Source: Candidatus Borkfalkia stercoripullorum
Lineage (GTDB): Bacteria > Bacillota > Clostridia > Christensenellales > Borkfalkiaceae
Length of the DNA: 42,521 nt
Assembly: GCA_019119395.1 (NCBI GenBank)
Contig: DWXC01000031.1
Coordinates: forward strand, 1 to 42,521
Direction of reading: 5' to 3'
The notes under the pieces were generated by a model, which made no database searches, was not told the origin of the DNA, and worked only from the letters and a program-made list of their open reading frames with translations. Positions 1-7,242 of this stretch are shown here, one piece after another (position 1 is the stretch's first letter; every line of letters begins with the position of its first letter). A program made the position numbers and the translations under genes.

Positions 1-25
1 CTATGGTAAAATGGTGGTAGTTCAT
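1..25 (-). CDS. Start of IS30-like transposase (8 codons, runs off the window)
   Basis: The ATG lies at 25-23 on the minus strand and is preceded by AAAGGAG at a six-base spacing. The visible residues are MNYHHFTI. IS30-family transposases commonly begin with this type of sequence before an HTH domain, but the HTH and DDE domains are not in the window. The start codon lies inside the long inverted repeat described separately, which could block its translation on read-through transcripts. Confidence 0.45.
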
Positions 26-88
26 ACAGATCTCCTTTGGTGTAAAATTTGTTTCGCAACTCTATTTTACCACAGATTTGTATGAACT
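19..88 (-). repeat. Inverted repeat enclosing the transposase start codon
   Basis: Arms of 15 bases at 19-33 and 74-88 are complementary at 14 of 15 positions. On the minus-strand RNA the 3' arm contains the last bases of the ribosome site and the ATG of the transposase. A transcript entering from the chromosome would carry both arms and hide the start codon; one beginning inside the loop would carry only the second arm. Several IS families protect themselves against impinging transcription in this way, but here it is an inference from the sequence. Confidence 0.55.
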
Positions 89-139
89 CCTTTTTTTCCC
101 TCATCTGTTGCACTTAATAGTATAATTCACCAAGAACAT

Positions 140-176
140 AAACTACGCCCCGCGCAATATGCGCGGGGCGTAGTTT
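140..176 (-). terminator. Terminator-like hairpin after serA
   Basis: A perfect 16-bp stem (140-155 with 161-176) closes a five-base loop just past the serA stop codon. On the minus strand the 3' flank is only weakly T-rich, so termination strength is uncertain. It separates the serC-serA operon from the IS-like end. Confidence 0.6.
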
Positions 177-190
177 AGCGAAATTGCTGT

Positions 191-1348
191 TTACTGAAAT
201 ACTCTCACACGGATGACCGAATCGAAACTTTCGATCGTCTTGACGACCTTTTCGGGTACGTCCGCGTCAAGGTCTACGATCATGTATGCCTTGTCTTTTT
301 TGGATTTATCGATGATGTTTGCGATATTGATGCCGTTTTCCGAAATGACGGAAGTCACCTTGGAGATGACGCCCTCCACGTTGTTGTGCATCACGGCGAT
401 CCTGGCGGGGGTCGTGCGGGGCGCACATACGTCGGGGAAGTTCACGCTGTGCGTGATGTTTCCGTTTTCGATATAATCGACGAGCTCTTTCGCCGCCATT
501 TCCGCGCAGTTGTCCTCCGCTTCGGGCGTGCTTGCGCCGAGGTGGGGCACGCAGATGACGTTGGGTACGCCGATGAGTTCGTCGGACGGGAAGTCGGTGA
601 TGTAGCGCTCCAGCTTGCCGCTTTCCACCGCCGCGAGCACCGCGCCCGTATCCACGAGCTCGCCGCGCGAATTGTTGATGAGCACCGCGCCGTCCTTCAT
701 TTTGGCGAAGGTGTCTGCATTGAACATCTTTTCGGTATCGGGGGTGAGGGGAACGTGTACGGTGATGAAGTCGGCGGATTTGACGAGGGTGTCGAGGTCT
801 GCCGTTTTGACCCTGTTGTCGAGGTGCAGGGCGCCCGCAACGGAAAGGTAGGGGTCGTGGCCGACGACGTTCATGCCGAGATCGACCGCGGTGTTCGCGA
901 CCATCACGCCGATCGCGCCCAGGCCGATCACGCCGAGCGTTTTGCCCGAAATTTCATGGCCGACGAATTTGGATTTGCCCTTTTCGACGGCTTTGCCGAC
1001 GCCTTCCGTGCCTTTGAGCGTTTTGACCCAGTCGATCGCGTCGGTGATCTTCCTGCCGCCGAGGAAGAGCTCGCAGATGACAAGCTCTTTGACGGCGTTC
1101 GCGTTCGCGCCGGGGGTATTGAACACCACGATGCCCTTTTCCGTGCAGGCGGGGATGGGGATGTTGTTCGTGCCCGCGCCCGCGCGCGCCACGGCGAGCA
1201 ACCCGTCGTTCAAGGGGTATTCGTGCATGTTGAAGCTGCGCAGCATGATGCCGTCGGGGTTCTTCGCTTCTTTCGTAAAGGTGTAGCCCGCGGGGAACTG
1301 TTTGTCCGCTACGGGGCTGATTTCGTTGAGTTTGAGTATCTGAGGCAT
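191..1348 (-). CDS. serA: D-3-phosphoglycerate dehydrogenase
   Basis: This NAD-dependent cytosolic enzyme oxidises 3-phosphoglycerate to 3-phosphohydroxypyruvate, the first step of the phosphorylated serine pathway. The 385-residue protein has the Rossmann motif GLGAIG at 142-147, the substrate-binding arginine in NNSRGE (R228) and the catalytic histidine in VPHLGAST (H269). A C-terminal ACT domain covers about 316-385, the usual site of serine feedback, so this is the short SerA form without the ASB domain. The ATG has AAGGAG eleven bases upstream. It lies 35 bases after serC, which makes the next enzyme of the pathway, so the two are almost certainly cotranscribed. No serB phosphatase is in the window. 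Confidence 0.95.
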   Translation of the reverse strand: MPQILKLNEISPVADKQFPAGYTFTKEAKNPDGIMLRSFNMHEYPLNDGLLAVARAGAGTNNIPIPACTEKGIVVFNTPGANANAVKELVICELFLGGRKITDAIDWVKTLKGTEGVGKAVEKGKSKFVGHEISGKTLGVIGLGAIGVMVANTAVDLGMNVVGHDPYLSVAGALHLDNRVKTADLDTLVKSADFITVHVPLTPDTEKMFNADTFAKMKDGAVLINNSRGELVDTGAVLAAVESGKLERYITDFPSDELIGVPNVICVPHLGASTPEAEDNCAEMAAKELVDYIENGNITHSVNFPDVCAPRTTPARIAVMHNNVEGVISKVTSVISENGINIANIIDKSKKDKAYMIVDLDADVPEKVVKTIESFDSVIRVRVFQ

Positions 1349-1383
1349 AGTTATCGCTTTCTCCTTATCTCACGCGCCTTCGG

Positions 1384-2457
1384 TCAGGCGTTTTCTTTTT
1401 CGAATTTTTTCATGAACTCGATGAGCGCTTTCACGCCTTCCACGGGCATCGCGTTGTAAATGGAAGCGCGCATGCCGCCGACGAGGCGATGGCCCTTTAT
1501 GGAGACCAGGCCGGCCGCTTTCGCTTCCTTGACGAATTTTTCGTCCAGTTCTTTGGAACCGGTCACGAAAGGCACGTTCATGATGGAGCGGTATTTTTTC
1601 TCCACGCCGTTCGTGTAGAGTTTGGAATTGTCGATGAAGTCGTACAACAGCCCCGCCTTATATTCGTTGACCTTGTTGATCTCCTTGATGCCGCCCAGTT
1701 TTTTGAGGTGACGGAGAACGAGGTTCGCCATATAAATGGAGAAGCAGGGGGGCGTGTTATAGAGGGAGCCGTTGTCGGCCTGCGTTTTCCATTTGAGCAT
1801 GGTCGGGCAGATCGGCAGCGGGTTTTCGATGAGGTCTTTGCGCGCGATGACGATGGTCACGCCCGCGGGGGCGAGGTTTTTCTGCGCGCCCGCATAGATG
1901 ACGCCGAATTTGGTCACGTCTACTTCGCGGGAGAGGATCTCCGAGCTCATGTCGCAGACGAGCGGCTTTTTCGTCTCGGGGAATTTGACGTAGCGCGTGC
2001 CGAAAATGGTGTTGTTCGAGCAGATGTGCACATAATCGGAATCGTCGTTGAAAGCGATCTTGTCCACGTCGGGGATATAGGTGTAATTCTTATCTTCGGA
2101 AGAGGCAACTTTTCTCGCTTCCCCGTAAATCTGGCCTTCCTGCCATGCCTTTTTGGAGAAGTTGCCCGTCACGATGTAATCGGCTTTGCCGGTGTGCATC
2201 AGGTTGAGGGGTACGGCGGCGAACTGCTGGCTCGCACCGCCCTGCACGAACAGCACGCAGTAGTTTTCGGGAATGTTCATCAGTTCGCGCATCAGAGATT
2301 CGGCTTCCTCCACGATCGGCGCGAACGCCTTGTCGCGGTGGCTGATCTCCGTGACGCTCATTCCCGTTCCCTGAAAGTCAAGGAACTCTTTCTGTGCTTC
2401 CTCGAGTACTTCGAGGGGAAGCATGGAAGGGCCTGCGGAAAAGTTGTAAACTCTCAT
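1384..2457 (-). CDS. serC: Phosphoserine aminotransferase
   Basis: This PLP enzyme transaminates 3-phosphohydroxypyruvate with glutamate to give O-phosphoserine, the second step of serine synthesis. The protein is 357 residues, the normal family length, and opens with MRVYNFSAGPSMLP, the classic SerC N-terminus. The PLP lysine is K193 in AGAQKNLAPAG. A TTG two codons upstream is possible, but AGGAG sits nine bases before the ATG at 2457 and only three before the TTG, so the ATG is preferred. serC is the first gene of the serC-serA operon and has a strong promoter about 70 bases upstream. Confidence 0.95.
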   Translation of the reverse strand: MRVYNFSAGPSMLPLEVLEEAQKEFLDFQGTGMSVTEISHRDKAFAPIVEEAESLMRELMNIPENYCVLFVQGGASQQFAAVPLNLMHTGKADYIVTGNFSKKAWQEGQIYGEARKVASSEDKNYTYIPDVDKIAFNDDSDYVHICSNNTIFGTRYVKFPETKKPLVCDMSSEILSREVDVTKFGVIYAGAQKNLAPAGVTIVIARKDLIENPLPICPTMLKWKTQADNGSLYNTPPCFSIYMANLVLRHLKKLGGIKEINKVNEYKAGLLYDFIDNSKLYTNGVEKKYRSIMNVPFVTGSKELDEKFVKEAKAAGLVSIKGHRLVGGMRASIYNAMPVEGVKALIEFMKKFEKENA

Positions 2458-2526
2458 AATCAATATCTCCTTCGATTTTGACTGCGTGGCTTTATGGTAA
2501 AGCCCGTGTTGATTCTATACCCAAAT

Positions 2527-2555
2527 ATTATATAATAAAGCGGACGATTTGACAA
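2527..2555 (-). promoter_or_regulatory. serC-serA promoter
   Basis: On the minus strand, TTGTCA (2555-2550), a 17-base spacer and a perfect TATAAT (2532-2527). The resulting leader of about 60 bases includes a small hairpin (GGCTTTA/TAAAGCC) before the serC ribosome site. Confidence 0.75.
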
Positions 2556-2647
2556 GTGTTTCCCGCACAAATCGGGCGAGTTGGCGAATTTTTTCTTGCA
2601 GGGTATAAAAAGTTCGGGCGAATGTCAAAAAATAATCGGACAAAGTA

Positions 2648-2676
2648 TTTACTTTTTTCCCGAAATAGTGTAAAAT
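2648..2676 (+). promoter_or_regulatory. Putative promoter of the coiled-coil gene
   Basis: TTTACT, 17 bases, TAAAAT; the -35 matches four of six consensus positions. Transcription would start near 2683, about 58 bases before the ATG. It is divergent from the serC promoter. Confidence 0.5.
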
Positions 2677-2740
2677 GATAGAAGGAAAACTGTAAATCCA
2701 TTTCGCGCGAAGCGCAACGCTTCGGCACAGGGGGCTCTCT

Positions 2741-4471
2741 ATGTCTGAATCCTTCAACAAAAAATTAAACGGCCTTTCTCCCGTGGAGCGGCTTAAAGTG
2801 ACCGACAAGTATTTGTCCGAAATGCGCGGCATACTCATCCAGATGGACGAGATCGCGGCATTCCGCGCCAAGAGCGGCCAGCCTGCCTCCGACGAGGTGG
2901 GGGGATACAAACGTTCTTCCGTCATGAACATGATCGAAGAGCTGGAAAAACAGAAAGAGAGCATCCTCGCGGAGATCGCCGCGGGCGAGGCTTCCGCAAA
3001 AAAGAAGGCGGCGTCCGTTCCCGATAAGCGGCCCGCGTCCGCCGCGGCCGCGGCTCCTGCGGTGCGCGCTTCGAACGCGCCCGCCGAAAAGCCCGAAAGC
3101 GCCGTCAGCGGATTCATGCAGGGCGACAACGCCCTCGCGATCGAGAGCATGTATTCGGGGCTTTCCATGGACATCGAAAAGATGCGCGACGATATCCTGC
3201 AGGAGATGAAGTATACTTACAAGCAGGATATGGCGATCTACGACGACCTTTCGGATAAGATCGAATCGATCAAGCAAATGGACTTTGCTTCTTTGGAGGA
3301 AAAACTCAAACCTCTCCAGATGCTTGCCGTCCTCGCGGATAAGCTGGATAACCTTCAGCCGCTCGATTACGACGTTCTCGCCGAAAAGGTGGCTGAAAAA
3401 TTCATGCCCGAGCACATCGATTACGACGTGCTTGCGGGTAAAGTGGCGGCGCTCGTCACGGGCGGGGCGGCGGCCGCGAGCGGCGCGCAGCTCGCTTCCG
3501 TGGAAAACAAGATCGAGGAAGTGCAGCGCACCCTCACCGGCGCGGTGAGCGTAAAACAGCTCCCCGAATTCAAAAAACTGGACGCGCTGATCGCCGAATA
3601 CCTCAAAACGCTTTCTTACGATCTTCTGCCCGACATTCTCGTCACGGCGGAATCGATCAAAAACACGGCGAACCGTTATATCGTGAGCGGCAACAACCTG
3701 CGCGGGGAAACGATGCTTTCCGATCTGCGCATGCGCCTTACCCGCGTGAACGTCTGGGGCGCGAGCGCGCTCGCCGCGGTGAACGACGCGATCAGGACGA
3801 ACAAACTTCCCGTGCCTTATTCGGAAGAAGCGTTTAAAGCCTTTTCCGACGCCTGTGCGGAACTCGAACAGGGGCCGGCGCTTGCGGACGACGAACTTGC
3901 GGGGAAAGTCGCGCGCGCCAAGGACGCGCTGTTCAACGACGCCGATCAGCGGATCATGGACAGAGAAACGCTCGCGGAAATGGCCGCCGTACGCGAATCT
4001 TTGGCAGGGGAAGCGCCCGGCGAAGACAAGGTTACGGATCTTACGGAACTCAAGAAGGAGCTGATGTCTTTCAACCTTTCTTATTTCATAGACATGACGC
4101 CCGCGATCGCGCAGGAAACGCCCGCCCCCTCGGTGGATACGGAAGCCATCCTCGACGCGATCAGGGATTTGGGCAATTCCGTGCCCGCGGCAGCCGCGCC
4201 TGCGGCCGCCGCCGCGGCGGCTCCCGCAGAGCCCCTTGCGGAAAGCGGGAAACTTGCTTCCCTCGCGGCGAAAAAGCCGAATATTTCCGTCAAAAAGCCG
4301 CGCGTCCTGCGGCCCGCCGTCTCGTCCAAAGACAATAAGACGGAAAAGACGGAACAGCCCCTGCGCACGGTGCGCCGCAGCATCAAGATGACGGACGAAA
4401 ATCCCGATTCCCTCTCCAAAAAACTGGTGGAGGAGCTGGCGCTCAAAATCGCGAACAGCCGCGTGCGCTGA
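2741..4471 (+). CDS. Unknown Ala-rich coiled-coil protein
   Basis: I do not recognise this 576-residue protein. The ATG follows AGGGGG at six bases. Residues 1-85 are charged and helical. An Ala/Pro-rich linker follows, then a long predicted coiled-coil region (about 125-260) in which a short unit recurs: DYDVLAEKVAEKF and, 20 residues later, DYDVLAGKVAAL. The middle is helical. A second Ala/Pro-rich linker near 475-500 precedes a basic tail with KKP and RRS motifs. There is no signal peptide, membrane segment or enzymatic motif. The layout suggests a cytoplasmic structural or scaffolding protein, but that is inference. It stands alone between divergent serC and the RNase J leader. Confidence 0.8.
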   Translation: MSESFNKKLNGLSPVERLKVTDKYLSEMRGILIQMDEIAAFRAKSGQPASDEVGGYKRSSVMNMIEELEKQKESILAEIAAGEASAKKKAASVPDKRPASAAAAAPAVRASNAPAEKPESAVSGFMQGDNALAIESMYSGLSMDIEKMRDDILQEMKYTYKQDMAIYDDLSDKIESIKQMDFASLEEKLKPLQMLAVLADKLDNLQPLDYDVLAEKVAEKFMPEHIDYDVLAGKVAALVTGGAAAASGAQLASVENKIEEVQRTLTGAVSVKQLPEFKKLDALIAEYLKTLSYDLLPDILVTAESIKNTANRYIVSGNNLRGETMLSDLRMRLTRVNVWGASALAAVNDAIRTNKLPVPYSEEAFKAFSDACAELEQGPALADDELAGKVARAKDALFNDADQRIMDRETLAEMAAVRESLAGEAPGEDKVTDLTELKKELMSFNLSYFIDMTPAIAQETPAPSVDTEAILDAIRDLGNSVPAAAAPAAAAAAAPAEPLAESGKLASLAAKKPNISVKKPRVLRPAVSSKDNKTEKTEQPLRTVRRSIKMTDENPDSLSKKLVEELALKIANSRVR

Positions 4472-4485
4472 CGCGGCGTGAGAAT

Positions 4486-4515
4486 TTGAAATTATAGGGC
4501 GAAGCCCGATAAAAT
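4486..4515 (+). promoter_or_regulatory. Putative promoter of the RNase J operon
   Basis: TTGAAA (4486-4491), an 18-base spacer and TAAAAT (4510-4515). Transcription would start near 4522 and give a leader of about 125 bases. The spacer contains a small GGGC/GCCC palindrome. Confidence 0.5.
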
Positions 4516-4586
4516 AACAAGACGGCGGCGGAAAAGCCGCCTCGCAAAAGGCCGTCCCGCCGATACGGAGCGGAAACGAAAATTTA

Positions 4587-4621
4587 CGAAAGGCTGATGT
4601 TCCGTTCAGCCTTTTGTTTTT
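4587..4621 (+). terminator. Intrinsic terminator inside the RNase J leader
   Basis: The stem AAAGGCTGA/TCAGCCTTT (4589-4597 with 4606-4614) is extended by two weaker pairs and followed by TTTGTTTTT. It lies only about 13 bases before the RNase J ribosome site, with no room for a promoter in between. It therefore acts either as the terminator of the upstream gene that RNase J transcripts must read through, or as a regulated attenuator. Upstream hairpins (GGCGGC/GCCGCC near 4533-4551 and a GACGGC/GCCGTC closing pair) could form alternative structures. Confidence 0.65.
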
Positions 4622-4646
4622 GACGGCAGGCGAAAAGGAGTGTATT

Positions 4647-6563
4647 TTGGAACAAAAAAAACGCGGCAATGCGCCGCAGACCGTAAAAGGCGGAACGGGG
4701 CGGATCGCGCCACGGTTCATCGGAAACGCCAGGCAGACCGAAAAACAGGGCGGCGCGGCGAAGGAAAGCGCCGTTCGCAGGCAACAGCAGGAAGGCGGAA
4801 AGTTCGGGGCCGGATCCGTAAAAGGGCGTGAACCGAAGGCCGCCAAAACGCAGGTACGGAAAGAAGAAAATACCGGCGCAAAAGATGCGAAAAAGGGCAG
4901 ACGGGGCAGGAATCCCGTCAAGATCATTTTCCTCGGCGGCGTCGGGGAGATCGGCAAGAATATGACCGCGATCGAGTACGGCAACGACATCGTCGTCATC
5001 GACGCGGGGCTTACATTCCCCGACGAAGAACTCCCCGGGATCGACCTCGTCATCCCCGACATCAGTTACCTCGTTCAGAACAAGAACAAAGTGCGCGGCA
5101 TCCTCATCACGCACGGGCACGAGGATCACGTCGGCGGGCTGGCATATTTATTGAAGGAAATTCAAGCGCCCGTCTACGGTACAAAGCTGACTTTGGCGCT
5201 TGCGGACAACAAATTGCGCGAACAGCGAATCAACAAGGCGCATCTTGTCTGCGTAAAGCCGGGCGACAAGATCAAGCTCGGCTGCTTCGGGGTGGAATTC
5301 ATCAACGTGAACCATTCCATCGCGGGTGCGGTGGCGCTTTGCCTCGATACGCCGCAGGGCAGGATCTTCCACAGCGGCGACTTCAAGATCGACCTGACCC
5401 CCGTGGCGGGCAAGCCGATCGACCTCGCGCGGATCGCGGAGATCGGCAGGGAGGGGGTCAAACTGCTTCTTTGCGAATCCACGAACGTCGAGCGCCCCGG
5501 CTACACGATGAGCGAAACGGTCGTGGGGACGACGCTCGATCACCTCTTTTCCGAAAACACGGACAGGCGCATCATCGTCGCCACGTTCGCGTCGAACGTG
5601 CACCGTTTGCAGCAGATCGTAGATCTTGCCGTAAAATACAGGCGTAAAGTCGCCCTTTCGGGGCGGAGCATGCTCAACGTCGTGGACGCGGCGAGCAAAA
5701 TCGGCGAACTGTCCATTCCCGAAGGCGTGCTGATCGACGTCGAAAAGTCGAAAAACTATTTCGACCGCGAGATCGTCATCGTGTCGACGGGCAGCCAGGG
5801 CGAGCCGATGAGCGCGCTCACCCGCATGGCGGCCGGGGAATTCAATAAGGTCACCATCGGGCAGAACGATACCATCATCATTTCGGCAAGCCCGATCCCC
5901 GGCAACGAAAAGATGGTCTACCGCGTCATAAACAACCTTTACAGGAAGGGCGCGAACGTCGTCTACGAAACGCTCGAAAAAATACACGTTTCGGGCCATG
6001 CCTGCCAGGAAGAACTGAAGATCCTGCATTCGTTGCTCGACCCCGAATATTTTATCCCCGTACACGGCGAGTACAGGCACTTGAAGCGCCACGCGCAGCT
6101 CGCCGTGGAGCTGGGTATGAGCGAGAACAATATCCTCCTGCCCGACATCGGCAACTGCGTGGAACTTTCCAAAACGGGCATGCAGTTCGGCGAAAGCGTG
6201 TCGTCGGGTTCCCGCCTCGTGGACGGGGCGAGCCTCGAGGACAGGGAAAACAGCATCGTCATGAAGGACAGGAAGCACCTTTCCGAGGACGGTATTTTCG
6301 TCATCACAGCCTGCGTTTCCGAGCGGAGCGGGGATCTTTTGAGCGACCCCGTGGTCGTCAACCGCGGCTTCGTCATGCCCGAAAACGCGGACTACCTTTC
6401 CGATATAAAACAGATCGTGGTCAATTCGGTCGATCAGACGAACGTCCGCGCGGACGTGAACAATACCGAACTTGCGGCGGCGATCAAAAAGTCGGTCAAA
6501 AATTTTATCTATAAAAAGACCAAGCAGAACCCCGTCGTCATGGCGCTCATCACGAGGGTATGA
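4647..6563 (+). CDS. rnj: Ribonuclease J with basic N-terminal extension
   Basis: A metallo-beta-lactamase/beta-CASP ribonuclease with 5'-3' exo- and endonuclease activity in mRNA decay and rRNA maturation. The zinc motif HGHEDH is at 156-161, preceded by the typical core start KIIFLGGVGEIGKN at about 92. The beta-CASP region (about 310-480) contains STGSQGEP and the PVHGEYRHL motif. The start is taken as TTG at 4647, since AAAGGAG lies six bases upstream; a TTG at 4614 falls inside the terminator hairpin and lacks a ribosome site. The 638-residue protein is some 85 longer than typical RNase J. The excess is an N-terminal tail rich in Lys, Arg, Gln and Gly, perhaps for RNA or ribosome binding. 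It overlaps the next gene by ATGA. Confidence 0.92.
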   Translation: MEQKKRGNAPQTVKGGTGRIAPRFIGNARQTEKQGGAAKESAVRRQQQEGGKFGAGSVKGREPKAAKTQVRKEENTGAKDAKKGRRGRNPVKIIFLGGVGEIGKNMTAIEYGNDIVVIDAGLTFPDEELPGIDLVIPDISYLVQNKNKVRGILITHGHEDHVGGLAYLLKEIQAPVYGTKLTLALADNKLREQRINKAHLVCVKPGDKIKLGCFGVEFINVNHSIAGAVALCLDTPQGRIFHSGDFKIDLTPVAGKPIDLARIAEIGREGVKLLLCESTNVERPGYTMSETVVGTTLDHLFSENTDRRIIVATFASNVHRLQQIVDLAVKYRRKVALSGRSMLNVVDAASKIGELSIPEGVLIDVEKSKNYFDREIVIVSTGSQGEPMSALTRMAAGEFNKVTIGQNDTIIISASPIPGNEKMVYRVINNLYRKGANVVYETLEKIHVSGHACQEELKILHSLLDPEYFIPVHGEYRHLKRHAQLAVELGMSENNILLPDIGNCVELSKTGMQFGESVSSGSRLVDGASLEDRENSIVMKDRKHLSEDGIFVITACVSERSGDLLSDPVVVNRGFVMPENADYLSDIKQIVVNSVDQTNVRADVNNTELAAAIKKSVKNFIYKKTKQNPVVMALITRV

Positions 6564-7186
6564 GCGCGGAAAATATCCGTTCGCTCTTCGGCCCGCGCGC
6601 CGACGGGCGGATCGTGAAAATGCGGGAAGAGCGCAAAGACAGGCGCGACCCCGTCTGCCCCGACGATGTGTTGAATTATCTCTTGCTGACGGTGCGCGCG
6701 CTTCTTCCCGAAAACATTCTGGAGATCGGCGCGGCGGAAGGGCTTACGGGCGCGGCAATGCTTTCAGAGGCGCCGCACGCGCGCCTCACCGCCATAGAGA
6801 TCGATGAGGAGCGGTTTGCGGCCGCGAAGGAAAATTTCGCGTCGCTCGGGCTTGACGGACGCGCGCGCTGTATTTTGGGCGACGCGGCGGACGTTCTGCC
6901 CGCGCTCGAAGGGCCGTTCGATCTGATATTCCTGGACGGGCCGAAGGCGCAGTACGTGCATTACCTTCCCGATCTGAAACGGCTTTTGCGCGGCGGCGGC
7001 GTGCTCGTCGCGGACGACGTCCTGCTGTACGGCTGGGTGGACGGGAGCGTGCCCGTGCCGCAAAAGCGGCATTCCCTTGCCGAGCGCATCCGCGACTATC
7101 TTTCGGCGCTCGCAAAGGACGAAGATCTCATCACGTCGGTTCTCGATATCGGCGAAGGCGTAGCCGTCAGCGTAAAGAGGCGGTGA
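6560..7186 (+). CDS. trmR: TrmR-like tRNA (5-hydroxyuridine-34) O-methyltransferase
   Basis: A 208-residue class I SAM-dependent O-methyltransferase. The SAM motif is LEIGAAEGLTG at 54-64, followed by an acidic residue after strand 2 (AIEID) and the metal/catalytic region DLIFLDGPKAQY near 128. In Bacillus the homologue YrrM (TrmR) methylates ho5U34 to mo5U34 in tRNAs and sits next to U32 genes yrrN/yrrO. The same pairing here, directly before a TrhP-like U32 gene, supports the specific function over a generic catechol-type methyltransferase. It overlaps rnj by four bases (ATGA), so translation is coupled. Confidence 0.82.
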   Translation: MSAENIRSLFGPRADGRIVKMREERKDRRDPVCPDDVLNYLLLTVRALLPENILEIGAAEGLTGAAMLSEAPHARLTAIEIDEERFAAAKENFASLGLDGRARCILGDAADVLPALEGPFDLIFLDGPKAQYVHYLPDLKRLLRGGGVLVADDVLLYGWVDGSVPVPQKRHSLAERIRDYLSALAKDEDLITSVLDIGEGVAVSVKRR

Positions 7187-7242
7187 CGGCCGCCGAAGTA
7201 CGGAACATGTCAGAGCCCGCGCGGCGAGCGCGGCGGATAACT

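Larger units (their letters stand above)
1..129 (-). mobile_element. Left end of an IS30-family-like insertion sequence (partial)
   Basis: This AT-rich stretch contrasts with the GC-rich chromosome that follows. On the minus strand it holds a good ribosome site (AAAGGAG) six bases before an ATG at 25-23 whose first codons read MNYHHFTI, which resembles the N-terminus of IS30-family transposases (MNY.H.T..ER). Further out, the minus strand reads AAGTGCAACA near 104-115, the kind of sequence I associate with IS30-family terminal repeats, but I cannot fix the exact boundary. Only the outer end is present; the rest of the element lies outside the window. The family assignment rests on eight residues and the end sequence, so it is moderate at best. 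Confidence 0.5.

Noticed and set aside
386-1459. Long plus-strand ORF (357 codons) opposite serA
   Set aside because: It is the reverse-frame shadow of serA and the serC end in GC-rich DNA, with low-complexity His/Arg/Asp-rich translation and no ribosome site.
4614-4646. Upstream TTG extension of RNase J
   Set aside because: The TTG lies in the T tract of the terminator and has no ribosome site; the TTG at 4647 has AAAGGAG at six bases.
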